Source: Glycocaulis albus
GTDB lineage: Bacteria > Pseudomonadota > Alphaproteobacteria > Caulobacterales > Maricaulaceae
DNA length: 64,000 nucleotides
NCBI RefSeq assembly: GCF_014639075.1
Contig: NZ_BMFS01000004.1
Span: forward strand, 124,001 to 188,000
Direction: 5' to 3'
How positions within the stretch are numbered: position 1 is the first letter of the stretch; each line of letters opens with the position of its first letter. This document shows, one piece after another, positions 1 to 7,485 of this stretch. Below the pieces are notes generated by a model. That model was not told where the DNA came from. It ran no database searches and saw nothing but the letters and a program-made list of their open reading frames with translations. The translations under genes were made by a program, and so were the position numbers.

Positions 1-1
1 C

Positions 2-562
2 GCTCTGGCCGGCGGAACCTTCCCCACCACGCGTACTTTCGACGGCGACGGCCTCGTGGGCGGTGTCCAGGCCGGCCATAACTGGCAGTCCGGCATGATC
101 GTCCTGGGCGGCGAGCTGGACGTCCAGCTGTCCGATATCAGTTCGGCCATTGCCATCGCTAACGCGCCCGGCGGCGCAGCCAATAACCCCGATGGCTTTA
201 CCGACCTGAACTTCGAGGTGGATTATTTCGCGACGGCGCGTGCGCGCGCTGGTGTCGCGTTTGACCGGATACTGGTCTACGCGACCGGCGGTGTGGCCTA
301 TGGCCGTGTCGATTTCGACCGCAATTACCGTGTCGGCGGTGCCGAAATCAGCGATAGCGCCAGCTCCAACCAGACCGGCTGGACCTATGGTGCGGGCATG
401 GAGTGGGGCATGAACGAGTTCTGGACCTTGCGGGGTGAGTATTCGCGCGTCGATCTGGGCAGCGAGAGCTTCGACACCAGTTATTCTGACGGCACGATTG
501 GCCGGGCGACCATCGACACGCAGTTCGATGTTATCCGTGCCGGTGTGAATTTCCGCTTCTAG
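2..562 (+). CDS. Outer-membrane beta-barrel protein, 5' end outside window
   Basis: The reading frame is open from base 2, so the start codon and signal peptide lie before the window. The visible 186 residues alternate polar and hydrophobic strands (GLVGGVQAGHNWQ, VLGGELDVQ, LRGEYSRVDLG) and end in VIRAGVNFRF. A terminal aromatic Phe after a final amphipathic strand is the recognition signature for BAM-inserted barrels. The pattern fits the small eight-stranded Omp25/Omp31/opacity-like porin family common in alphaproteobacteria. An outer-membrane location is well supported; the specific role (structural, adhesin, surface antigen) cannot be read from the sequence. A GTG at 56 is an internal codon and not a credible start. 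Confidence 0.85.
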   Translation, partial: ALAGGTFPTTRTFDGDGLVGGVQAGHNWQSGMIVLGGELDVQLSDISSAIAIANAPGGAANNPDGFTDLNFEVDYFATARARAGVAFDRILVYATGGVAYGRVDFDRNYRVGGAEISDSASSNQTGWTYGAGMEWGMNEFWTLRGEYSRVDLGSESFDTSYSDGTIGRATIDTQFDVIRAGVNFRF

Positions 563-582
563 GAGCGCTCGGCCGCCAGCAA

Positions 583-614
583 AAAGGCCCCGGCTTCCTC
601 TGGCCGGGGCCTTT
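583..614. terminator. Bidirectional intrinsic terminator between convergent genes
   Basis: A 12-bp GC-rich stem (583-594 pairing with 603-614, core AAAGGCCCCGG/CCGGGGCCTTT) is flanked by a short T run on the plus strand and an A run at 581-585 that becomes a T run on the minus strand. It sits between the barrel gene ending at 562 and phoH ending at 639, so it can serve both. Confidence 0.8.
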
Positions 615-638
615 CTGGCGTCTCACATCTGCAGGCCC

Positions 639-1391
639 CTACAGCACGTCGAGCATAGAGGCGACGAGCGGGTGACGCACAATGTCTTTCGCTTCCAGCC
701 GGACGACCGCCACGTCCTTCACGGCCTCAAGGCGCTCGCAAATATCCTTCAGGCCGGACATTTCCGGCAGAAGATCAGTCTGCGCAGGATCACCTGTGAC
801 GACCATGGTCGAGTTCCAGCCCAGCCGGGTCAGCAGCATTTTGAGCTGTCCGTAGGTGCAGTTCTGGGCTTCGTCGACGACGATATAGGCGTTGTTGAGC
901 GTGCGTCCGCGCATATAGGCAATCGGCGCAATCTCGATCAGCCCTTCCGCCATCAGCGCTTTGAGGCGCTTCGGGCTCAGCCGGTCAGCCAGCGCGTCGT
1001 AGAGCGGGCGTAGGTATGGCGCGAGCTTTTCCTCAAGTGCGCCGGGCAGGAAGCCGATATGCTCGCCCGCCTCCACAGCCGGGCGTGAGAGCACGATGCG
1101 GCCCACCTGGCCGTTTTCCAGCGCCTCGACCGCCTTGGAGACGGCCAGATAGGTCTTGCCCGTCCCGGCCGGTCCCATGGCCATGACGAGGTTATGGCCG
1201 TCTATCGCGTCCATCAGCCGCGCCTGCCCCTCAGAGCGCGGTTTGACATTCTTGATATAGCGCTGGTCCCGCATGGGCTCATTGTCATCAGGTGACCAGT
1301 TCGTGCCGGGGAAGAGGGCGCGGACCTTCTCTTCCTCATAATGCTCGGCATTGAACCCGCCCTGACGGCGTTTTGCGGTGCGCTTGCTCAT
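639..1391 (-). CDS. phoH: PhoH-family ATPase
   Basis: A 250-residue PhoH-family P-loop NTPase. Walker A GPAGTGKT is at residues 73-80 and Walker B VVDEAQ at 171-176, followed by the family's VTGDPAQTDLL segment. PhoH proteins are ATPases linked to RNA metabolism and phosphate or stress responses; the substrate of this one is not known. It lacks the longer N-terminal and KH-like extension of YbeZ-type members. The frame stays open upstream to 1568, but the start chosen (ATG at 1391) has a strong GGAGGA ribosome site and begins the conserved region (MSKRTAKRR). A terminator-like hairpin lies about 20 nt upstream in the leader, suggesting transcriptional attenuation. It converges on the barrel gene, sharing one terminator. 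Confidence 0.9.
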   Translation of the reverse strand: MSKRTAKRRQGGFNAEHYEEEKVRALFPGTNWSPDDNEPMRDQRYIKNVKPRSEGQARLMDAIDGHNLVMAMGPAGTGKTYLAVSKAVEALENGQVGRIVLSRPAVEAGEHIGFLPGALEEKLAPYLRPLYDALADRLSPKRLKALMAEGLIEIAPIAYMRGRTLNNAYIVVDEAQNCTYGQLKMLLTRLGWNSTMVVTGDPAQTDLLPEMSGLKDICERLEAVKDVAVVRLEAKDIVRHPLVASMLDVL

Positions 1392-1737
1392 GATGGCGTC
1401 CTCCGGACAAGAAAAAACCCCTCGCGCGGGTGCACAAGGGGCGGACAAAAGCGATGAAGGCTGGACAGGGCAGATGCGGAACGTGCGGACGATCCGAACG
1501 GGTCTGGCGTTGGGGGTGCATACGGCATTGCGCCGCGGGCCTCCTTGCAAGAAGCGTCTATCCCTCACGATCGATGCGAAGAAGCCACCTTGGCGGCTGT
1601 TCCCCTCTCGAATCGCATCTACAGTCTCATGCTAAGACAGTGAACGAATTATGAGTCAGCCCGTCGCTGAAACTTCACATCCAACCGATGCAGTTTCGCC
1701 ACGCCGTGCTGATGCAGCGAGCAGGAAGGAACACATT
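1392..1737. other. 346-bp non-coding gap between divergent phoH and carbonic anhydrase genes
   Basis: No convincing coding frame. The gap holds a nested hairpin, with arms GATGCGA at 1573-1579 and TCGCATC at 1613-1619 enclosing an imperfect AGCCACC/GGCGGCT stem, and a minus-strand terminator-like structure at 1412-1441. Divergent promoters for phoH and the carbonic anhydrase must lie here, but no clear -35/-10 pair was found. A structured leader or small RNA on the minus strand is possible. Confidence 0.5.
1412..1441 (-). terminator. Terminator-like hairpin in the phoH leader
   Basis: On the minus strand a CCCCT/AGGGG stem (1437-1441 with 1418-1422, extendable through one mismatch) is followed directly by six T residues (1417-1412), then by the GGAGGA ribosome site of phoH. 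There is no minus-strand gene upstream, because the next gene is divergent. The structure can therefore only end a transcript that starts within this intergenic region: either an attenuated phoH mRNA or a small RNA. Confidence 0.55.
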
Positions 1738-2259
1738 ATGGGCGTTTATGAACTGGACGGGGTCCGCCCGAGGATGGGCCAGGGCGTGTGGATCGCGCCG
1801 GGCGCCACCGTGCTGGGGCGCGTCACGCTGGGCCGCAATGTCTCGGTCTGGTTTGGCGCGGTGCTGCGCGGCGATGTGGAAGACATTGTCATCGGCGATG
1901 ACACCAATATCCAGGACGGCACGGTGATCCATGCCGATCCCGGCAAACCCACCATCCTTGGCAAGGGCATCACGGTCGGCCACCAGGCCATGCTGCACGG
2001 CTGCCAGATTGGCGATTATTCGCTGGTGGGTATCGGCGCGACAATCCTCAATGGCGCGAAGATCGGGAAGAACTGCCTGATTGGCGCACATGCTCTTGTC
2101 ACCGAGGGCAAGGAAATCCCCGACAACTCCATGGTGCTCGGCTCACCGGGCAAGGTGGTCAAGACGCTGGATGAGGGCATGGGCGACATCTTCAAGGCCA
2201 GCGCGGACCATTACGTCGCCAATGCAAAGCGCTTTGCTGAAGGTTTGAGGGAGATTTGA
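1738..2259 (+). CDS. Gamma-class carbonic anhydrase family protein (YrdA/PaaY-like)
   Basis: A 173-residue left-handed parallel beta-helix protein with hexapeptide repeats throughout (for example [28 protein letters not shown]). His65, His82 and His87 (in [17 protein letters not shown]) match the three zinc ligands of gamma-carbonic anhydrases, so metal binding is likely. The YrdA/PaaY/CaiE subgroup has weak or uncertain anhydrase activity, and PaaY members act as thioesterases; which applies here is open. The start at 1738 follows AGGAAGGA; an upstream in-frame ATG at 1651 would add an unconserved 29-residue extension. The downstream intergenic element starts immediately after the stop codon. 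Confidence 0.88.
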   Translation: MGVYELDGVRPRMGQGVWIAPGATVLGRVTLGRNVSVWFGAVLRGDVEDIVIGDDTNIQDGTVIHADPGKPTILGKGITVGHQAMLHGCQIGDYSLVGIGATILNGAKIGKNCLIGAHALVTEGKEIPDNSMVLGSPGKVVKTLDEGMGDIFKASADHYVANAKRFAEGLREI

Positions 2260-2420
2260 GGGGGCTTTTTTTTGATGCTCCGCGCATCCGTGCGTCGCTG
2301 CGGGCAAAAGTGCCCGGCGCGCGTGCGCGCTTTTCGGCGCTGCGCGCCGCAAGGCCGACCGGCCGCCCGCGCTCGTGCGCGGAATATCGCAACGCGAATG
2401 TGTTGCGGAGCTAAAAGAAG
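2260..2420 (+). repeat. Dispersed intergenic element, copy 1
   Basis: This stretch fills the whole space between the convergent carbonic anhydrase and GYF genes. It shares long blocks with 41465-41655 read on the opposite strand: GATGCTCCGC, CATCCGTGCGTCGCT, CGGCGCTGCGCGCCG, CCGCAAGGCCGA-N-CGGCCGCC and GCGGAATATCGCA. Its ends are inverted (CTCCGC...CATCCG near one end, GCGGAGC near the other) and carry T/A runs facing outwards. It could be a MITE/REP-like element that also acts as a bidirectional terminator. Confidence 0.75.
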
Positions 2421-2921
2421 CTACTGCGGCCGGCCCCAGAGCTCGCGGATGCGCTGATCGGTTTCGCGGCCGAAATTGAACCAGGCGGTACGGTCGCGCG
2501 AGGCGTCCACCACGATCAGCCTGTCATCACGGGCCAGAAGATGGCTGAGCTCATTGCGCAGCGTGGCCGCCGTGGACGGTGCGCGCAGCAGCCATACGCC
2601 CGGCGCAATGCTCTCCGCATCGCCGAAGTCCTTCAGCGCAGCTTCAAACCCGGCTCGGCTGTCATCGCCCAGCGTGGCCACGATGACGAAATTGGCTGTG
2701 CGCGCATCAGTGGGGGCGGGGCGTTTGGTGCCGGGGCTGCGGCGGGCTTCATCCAGCCACGCCTTGAACTGCGGCACATCCTTGGCGTCTTCCCAGCCCT
2801 CCTCGCGGCTCTGGGAGACCACCGAGTGGCCCGCAATACGTCCCTCGCTGACGAAGGCGCGCATCTGCGCCCCCGTATAGGGTCCGTACACACGGCCATC
2901 GACTTTCACAAACCAGGACAT
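2421..2921 (-). CDS. GYF_2 (DUF4339) domain protein
   Basis: A 166-residue protein starting MSWFVKVDGRVYGPYTGAQM, the hallmark of the bacterial GYF_2/DUF4339 domain (W-F/Y, G-x-x-x-G-P-Y/F, then an L/M-x-x-F/L helix), occupying residues 1-50. Such domains are proposed to bind proline-rich peptides. A linker of about 30 residues precedes a second region (residues 75-160, NFVIVATLGDDS...LSHLLARDDRLIVVDASRDRTAW) that I do not recognise. It looks like a compact alpha/beta fold ending with a segment similar to a SinR-type 'result reporting' domain, but this is speculative. There is no signal peptide, so it is cytoplasmic. An upstream in-frame start at 2954 exists; 2921 is preferred because it begins the domain. 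Confidence 0.7.
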   Translation of the reverse strand: MSWFVKVDGRVYGPYTGAQMRAFVSEGRIAGHSVVSQSREEGWEDAKDVPQFKAWLDEARRSPGTKRPAPTDARTANFVIVATLGDDSRAGFEAALKDFGDAESIAPGVWLLRAPSTAATLRNELSHLLARDDRLIVVDASRDRTAWFNFGRETDQRIRELWGRPQ

Positions 2922-3091
2922 CGCAATTCCATCATCCCGCGGCATTGGGGTCACACTCCATCCAAGCCCTCAAACAGAGGCTATGCAGGGGTTACGGCAA
3001 GATTCAGGCCGGTTGGCGCGATTATGGGCCACAAACATGACCTTTTTCTGCCGCGTGCGCAGATAAAGGGCAGCCGCGCGAGGCCCTCACC

Positions 3092-3700
3092 TCATCCCCG
3101 CGGCGGATCGAACGATACCGCGAAGCCATTGTCCAGCCAGCGAGTCACACGGCCCGTCAGGTCGCCCACGCTGACTGCCTCGCCAACGCGCGGGCGCTCC
3201 AGACAGGCAAAGGCCGCACCCGAAATCGACACGTCCACAAGGTCTGCCTGGATCAGCACGCCATCCTTCAGGCGGATTTTCACCCGCCCCGTTCCGGGCT
3301 TTCTGGGCGCGGCGCGGTCTTCTTCAAGGCCCAGGCGCTCCATATTGAAACGCCAGGTGATCGCATCACCCAGCCGGTCGCGCTTGCGCTGTGTCGCATT
3401 GAAGCGCACGGCAAAGCCGCGTGCACCGGCGCGAACCACATCGCCTTCCACCCGGCCAAGCCCGTCAAAAAGCATGACAACGCGCTCGCCGAGCGCTGGC
3501 GGGGCCTCGGCAGCGATTTTCGCGCCGCCCGGCGACACGTCGATGAGCGTGCAGGCAAATTCACCGCGTACCGGATCCAGAAAACGGCCCGGCAGGCGCA
3601 AGGGCACACGGCGGTGGCGGCGCTGCTCCTGCGCGCCGGCGGCCGCTATGCGTATCTTGCGCTTGTCCAGGCGCGAGCTCAGATCGGTGACAGGTCCCAT
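3092..3700 (-). CDS. Tandem PilZ-domain protein
   Basis: A 202-residue cytoplasmic protein with two PilZ-like modules. The first has the c-di-GMP-binding pair RRHRR (27-31; RxxxR type) and DVSPGG (54-59; D/NxSxxG), so it should bind c-di-GMP. The second (about 135-200) keeps DVSISG (156-161) but has no clear RxxxR, so it may be degenerate or serve for dimerisation. PilZ proteins link c-di-GMP to motility, holdfast or polysaccharide output. It lies next to a PAS_5 protein on the same strand and a GYF protein, and a diguanylate cyclase is encoded at 35.7-36.4 kb. The partner is unknown. Confidence 0.85.
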   Translation of the reverse strand: MGPVTDLSSRLDKRKIRIAAAGAQEQRRHRRVPLRLPGRFLDPVRGEFACTLIDVSPGGAKIAAEAPPALGERVVMLFDGLGRVEGDVVRAGARGFAVRFNATQRKRDRLGDAITWRFNMERLGLEEDRAAPRKPGTGRVKIRLKDGVLIQADLVDVSISGAAFACLERPRVGEAVSVGDLTGRVTRWLDNGFAVSFDPPRG

Positions 3701-3758
3701 GCCAGCCTCATTATCGGGGCAGGCAATCTAGGCCGTTGCTGGTTAAAATTTGGAGAAG

Positions 3759-4319
3759 CTAGAAGTCATTGGCCGCGCGCGCGGGCACACGGCTCTCGCG
3801 CAGCCCCCGGAAGACCTGTACCGAGCTTTCCGGCTCTACTGCCGGGCGCAGCTCTTTGAGTATATGGCGCACGGCGGGGCGGCCATCCAGGCTACGTCCC
3901 TGCAAGGGCTGGTAAAGCCCCAGGCACCGGTCCACCCAGCCTTCAGGCCCGCGAAGGGGAAGGAGCGCGATCTCCACCTCCACCGAACGCCCATCGAGCG
4001 AGGCCGCGTCGGCGAGCGCACAGGCAGGCGCCGGCACGCTCAAAGCGCCCTCGATAAGGGCTGTCATGTGCTGGCGGTCATGGCCGCGCCACAGGCCCAG
4101 AAAGTTCTGGTCCTTGAACTCGCGTGCGTGCATCTGGCACAGCGAGGTGCCCGCCAGGCGGAAAATATGATGATCGCGGTCCATCCGGCGCAGGATGAAC
4201 AGATGGCTGAGCAGCCCCGCCAGATCGCGCGGCGCAATGTCTCCGCGCGTGGGCGCGGACCGGCCAAGCCTTCGCGCATCCCAGTACGCAAACAGCGTCT
4301 TTGTGTTGTCATGGCGCAT
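3759..4319 (-). CDS. PAS_5 (DUF1457) domain protein
   Basis: A 186-residue soluble protein whose central region (LFAYWDARRLGRSAPTRGDI ... IFRLAGTSLCQMHAREFKDQNFL) is the PAS_5/DUF1457 signature found across Caulobacterales and Rhizobiales. These proteins are stand-alone sensory or scaffold modules; the Caulobacter relative MopJ affects motility and cell-cycle regulators. No output domain is attached. It is encoded 58 bp upstream of the PilZ gene, on the same strand, suggesting co-transcription. The stop codon and length are normal for the family. The ligand and partner cannot be inferred. Confidence 0.75.
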   Translation of the reverse strand: MRHDNTKTLFAYWDARRLGRSAPTRGDIAPRDLAGLLSHLFILRRMDRDHHIFRLAGTSLCQMHAREFKDQNFLGLWRGHDRQHMTALIEGALSVPAPACALADAASLDGRSVEVEIALLPLRGPEGWVDRCLGLYQPLQGRSLDGRPAVRHILKELRPAVEPESSVQVFRGLRESRVPARAANDF

Positions 4320-4497
4320 CGGCAGCCCGTCCTCTTTAGTCCCTTTACGGGGAGCGCGTGTTCAGTCCTGCTTTCGGACAGGCGTGCTCCGTTCGGGGCG
4401 GGGGACTGCAAGCGGCTTGCCAAGTGCTTTTTTACGCCTCCTCATGAAACCGGCATCCTTCTTGCGGGGAAGCGCGCAAACAGACGGGAGTGACCCA

Positions 4498-5382
4498 ATG
4501 GGCGTTTCAACTCGATACGCAAAAGCGCTTGGCGTAGTGATCGCGGCGACCTTTGCCAGCGCAGCCGCCACTGCCGCGCAGCATCATGCGCCGACGCCGG
4601 TATCACCGCCGCCGCCCAGCCATCATTGCTGCCAGCACGGGCATGGACCCCAGGTGCGCACGCCCTCGATCCGCATTGGCGGGCCATCGGTTCATATCGG
4701 CGGGCCGCGCATCAATATTGGCGGCGTCTATCTGAACAATCAGGTCAATGTGAACGTGAACGCCTCTGCCAGCGCCAGCGCGATGGCCGTTGCCGGCGCG
4801 CAGGCCAGCAACACCACGATCGTTTATGGCGGCGGGGGCGGCTTCATCTCGCGCGGGGTCGCTCCGGCGGCGACGGCCATTGCGGGCCTTGCGCTTGCCG
4901 ATGAGTACGAGATGGAAGAGGAACATCTTTCGCGCTGGATAGAGGGCTGGCGCGTGGTGCGAGCGGTGTGCATCGATGACCGGGGCACGCCGCACCCGGC
5001 CTCGCGCCCCGAACGCGATGAGCGTGTGCGCGAAGGCTTTGAGGGCGAGATTTTCCGCTGCATGGCGGGTACCACGCTTCAGGCCACGCTGGGCAATCGC
5101 CTGGAAAGCGGCGCTGACAGTTTCGAGGATGGTCAGGTCATCCAGTGCCAGCGCGGCGATGCGCTGCGCTATGGGCGCGGCGGGGAGGTGTTCTGCGCCC
5201 CGGCAACGCCGATGCGCGACTGTAATGAGCGCTCGCTGCTACGCCTTTACGGGCCGGGCGTGCGCCTCGTCTATGTACGCTATGAGGAGCACTACACGGC
5301 CATGCGCGAGCGCCGCTCTGCGCGCCGCACCGCCACCGGCCTCAACCTGATGCTCGATGGCGGCGTCGGCGGGTATCACTGA
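4498..5382 (+). CDS. Exported protein of unknown function with IGGP and NVNASAS repeats
   Basis: A 294-residue protein with an N-terminal signal peptide (about residues 1-28, cleaving near ATAA-QHH). The mature part opens with a His/Cys/Pro-rich stretch (SHHCCQHGHGP), followed by three near-repeats (SIRIGGP, SVHIGGP, RINIGG) and an Asn/Val/Ala/Ser-rich stretch (NVNVNASASASAM) reminiscent of beta-solenoid or amyloid-like surface repeats. Residues 150-290 are Cys-containing (VCIDD, FRCMAG, IQCQRG, VFCAP, RDCNE: five spaced Cys), suggesting disulfides in the periplasm or outside the cell. I do not recognise the family. The start at 4498 follows a GGGAG ribosome site; earlier in-frame ATGs would interrupt the signal peptide. 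A strong terminator follows at 5539. Confidence 0.75.
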   Translation: MGVSTRYAKALGVVIAATFASAAATAAQHHAPTPVSPPPPSHHCCQHGHGPQVRTPSIRIGGPSVHIGGPRINIGGVYLNNQVNVNVNASASASAMAVAGAQASNTTIVYGGGGGFISRGVAPAATAIAGLALADEYEMEEEHLSRWIEGWRVVRAVCIDDRGTPHPASRPERDERVREGFEGEIFRCMAGTTLQATLGNRLESGADSFEDGQVIQCQRGDALRYGRGGEVFCAPATPMRDCNERSLLRLYGPGVRLVYVRYEEHYTAMRERRSARRTATGLNLMLDGGVGGYH

Positions 5383-5394
5383 TCTGAAATCCTT

Positions 5395-5505
5395 CCCTCG
5401 CCCTTCGAGACGCTCACTGACGTTCGCCCTCAGGGTGAGGGAAGAAAGCAAATACCCCCTCATGCTGAGGAGCAGGCAAAGCCTGCGTCTCGAAGCACGA
5501 GGGGG
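5395..5505. repeat. Inverted pair of REP-like palindromic units
   Basis: Two related units in opposite orientation: 5395-5441 (read on the minus strand) and about 5457-5503 (plus strand). Both follow the pattern CCCTCA-NN-CTGAGG...GCGTCTCGAAG-NN-CGAGGG. Units of this type are widespread extragenic palindromes in alphaproteobacterial genomes. They lie between the exported-protein gene and its terminator. Confidence 0.75.
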
Positions 5506-5538
5506 TGGCGCCAAACCAAAAACACACCCCACCTGACC

Positions 5539-5568
5539 GGCCCCGGAGTTTTCCGGGGCCGCTTTTTT
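5539..5568 (+). terminator. Rho-independent terminator
   Basis: A perfect 9-bp stem GGCCCCGGA/TCCGGGGCC (5539-5547 with 5552-5560) with a GTTT loop, followed by GC and six T. It ends transcription from the gene at 4498-5382 after the REP-like pair. Confidence 0.9.
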
Positions 5569-5658
5569 GCGTGCATTTCACACGGAACGGATGACTTGCC
5601 TCGCGCATTTCGCTAATGGACGTAAAATCCTTTTACTTATTCCATAGCGGAAATTTCC

Positions 5659-6549
5659 ATGGATCGTATCGATGCCCTGCGCCTGTTTCAGGCCGTTGCC
5701 GAGCTGGAGAGCTTCACCCGCGCTGCCGAGCGCCACTCGCTGACCCCCGGCGCGGCGTCCAAACAGATCTCCGCGCTGGAGGAGCGCATGCAGGCGCGCC
5801 TGCTGGAGCGCACCACGCGCTCTGTCCGCCTGACCGATGCGGGCCGGGCATTGCTGGAGCGGGTGCGCCCCTGGCTGACCGAATATGAGGCGATCGAGCA
5901 CGGCCTCGCCGCCGACAACGCGGCGGCGGCGGGTTTCCTGCGCGTGGCCGCGCCGGTGGATTTCGGCTCTGCCCGCCTGATCGAGCCGGTGACGGCCTTC
6001 ATGGAGCAATGGCCCTCGGTGGAGGTGCGCCTCGATCTTTCTGACCGCATGGTCGATCTGGTGGATGAGGGCTATGACCTTGCCGTGCGGCTGGGCCATC
6101 TGCCGGATTCCAGCCTGATCGCCAAGCGCCTCGCCGACGCGCCAATGACGACGATTGCGAGCGCCGCCTGGCTGGAGGCTGAAGGGCGGCCCGCTCACCC
6201 GTCAGACCTCGCCCGCCATCCTTGCATCATTGACCGCAACCGGCCGGCGCCCAATCTGTGGCGGTTTGAAAAGGACGGGGTGAAAACCGATGTGAAGGTG
6301 GACGGGCGGCTATCCCTGAACGGTGCCAGCGCAGCGGTCGCTGCGGCCTGCGCCGGGGCGGGCGTGGCGTGCGTGCCGAGCTGGGCCGCACGGGCGGCCA
6401 TCGCCGACGGGCGGGTAGTGTCCCTGATGGATGACTGGACGCCCGAAGCGCGCGAATTGTGGGCCGTGTTTCCGTCCAACCGCTATCTGGCCCACCGGGT
6501 GCGCTTGTTTGTGGATTTCCTGGCTGGCTGGTTCAAGGGAAGCGTCTGA
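5659..6549 (+). CDS. LysR-family transcriptional regulator (DmlR/CrgA-like)
   Basis: A 296-residue LysR regulator. The N-terminal winged helix-turn-helix (about 1-62) contains [32 protein letters not shown] and [19 protein letters not shown]. The effector domain (about 90-295) contains [10 protein letters not shown] and YDLAVRLG, typical of the large CrgA/DmlR subgroup whose ligands are rarely known. It is encoded 4 bp before fmt, the position where def usually sits in alphaproteobacteria. It may therefore be co-transcribed with fmt-truA by location alone, without regulating them. Confidence 0.9.
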   Translation: MDRIDALRLFQAVAELESFTRAAERHSLTPGAASKQISALEERMQARLLERTTRSVRLTDAGRALLERVRPWLTEYEAIEHGLAADNAAAAGFLRVAAPVDFGSARLIEPVTAFMEQWPSVEVRLDLSDRMVDLVDEGYDLAVRLGHLPDSSLIAKRLADAPMTTIASAAWLEAEGRPAHPSDLARHPCIIDRNRPAPNLWRFEKDGVKTDVKVDGRLSLNGASAAVAAACAGAGVACVPSWAARAAIADGRVVSLMDDWTPEARELWAVFPSNRYLAHRVRLFVDFLAGWFKGSV

Positions 6550-6553
6550 TATC

Positions 6554-7483
6554 ATGAGCTTACGCATAGCCTTTATGGGAACGCCGGAATTTGCCGCGCG
6601 CTCGCTGGCCACAATCGCCGGGGCGGGCCATGAGATCGTACGCGTCTACACCCAGCCGCCCCGGCCCGCCGGGCGCGGTCAGAACCCGCGCAAAAGCCCG
6701 GTGCACGAACTGGCCGACGCCTTCGGTATCGAGGTGAAAACGCCCGAACGCTTCCGCGAGGCAGATGTGCTGGCAGACTTTGCTGCGCTCGATCTCGATG
6801 CCGCCTGCGTGGTCGCCTATGGCCAGATACTGCCGAAAGAGGCGCTGGAGGCGCCGCGCCTTGGCTGTCTCAACCTGCATGCCTCCCTCTTGCCGCGCTG
6901 GCGCGGGGCGGCCCCCATCCAGCGTGCCATTCAGGCGGGCGATGAGGTGACGGGCGTGCAGATCATGCAGATGGAGGAGGGGCTCGATACCGGCCCCATC
7001 CTGATGAGCGAGATCGTGCCGATAGCGCCCGACGACACCGCCGGCAGCCTGCATGACAAGCTGATGGAGACCGGCGCTGAGCTGTGGCCGCGTACGCTGG
7101 CGGCGCTGGAGCGCGGTTCGCTGCAGGCCGTGCCCCAGACGGACGAAGGCGTTACCTACGCGAAGAAGATCTCATCGGCAGAGGCGCGTATCGACTGGAC
7201 GCGTCCCGCCGGTGAAGTCGGTGATCATATCCGGGGTCTGTCACCCTTTCCGGGGGCCTGGTTCAGCCTGGACACGCCAAAAGGCGCGGTGCGTGTGAAG
7301 GTCCATTTCGCTGAGCCTGAAAAGGGCGAGGGCGAGCCGGGCGAGGTGCTGGACGATTCCCTGCTCATCGCCTGCGGGCGTGGCGCGGTGCGCCTGACAC
7401 GCTTGCAGCGCGAGGGAAAGGGCGTGATGGGCGCAGACGAATTCTTGCGTGGGACGGCGGTTCCTGCTGGCACGAAGCTTTAG
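6554..7483 (+). CDS. fmt: Methionyl-tRNA formyltransferase
   Basis: A 309-residue enzyme that formylates Met-tRNA(fMet) with 10-formyl-THF for translation initiation. The catalytic set is visible: Asn107 and His109 in [19 protein letters not shown] and Asp145 in [10 protein letters not shown]. The C-terminal anticodon-loop-binding OB-like domain follows from about residue 205. The start at 6554 (ATGAGCTTACGC) gives the standard N-terminus [14 protein letters not shown]. It overlaps nothing and is 2 bp from truA, so the two are co-transcribed. The usual upstream partner def (peptide deformylase) is not in this window. Confidence 0.97.
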   Translation: MSLRIAFMGTPEFAARSLATIAGAGHEIVRVYTQPPRPAGRGQNPRKSPVHELADAFGIEVKTPERFREADVLADFAALDLDAACVVAYGQILPKEALEAPRLGCLNLHASLLPRWRGAAPIQRAIQAGDEVTGVQIMQMEEGLDTGPILMSEIVPIAPDDTAGSLHDKLMETGAELWPRTLAALERGSLQAVPQTDEGVTYAKKISSAEARIDWTRPAGEVGDHIRGLSPFPGAWFSLDTPKGAVRVKVHFAEPEKGEGEPGEVLDDSLLIACGRGAVRLTRLQREGKGVMGADEFLRGTAVPAGTKL

Positions 7484-7485
7484 GG

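Noticed and set aside
1479-1503. GGAAC-N16-CGGG as a possible EcfG promoter for the carbonic anhydrase gene
   Set aside because: The -10 block differs from CGTT at two positions and lies about 235 bp from the gene.
2541-3731. A 396-codon plus-strand open frame
   Set aside because: It runs antisense to the GYF and PilZ genes, has Arg/Pro-rich low-complexity translation and no motif; a GC-skew shadow.
4195-4497. Upstream extension of the exported protein (start at 4195)
   Set aside because: Would overlap the divergent PAS_5 gene and put about 100 unconserved residues before a good signal peptide; the ATG at 4498 has a ribosome site.
5583-5610. GGAAC-N17-CATT as an EcfG promoter for the LysR gene
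   Set aside because: One mismatch at a conserved -10 position, overlaps the tail of a terminator region, and no stress link is evident.
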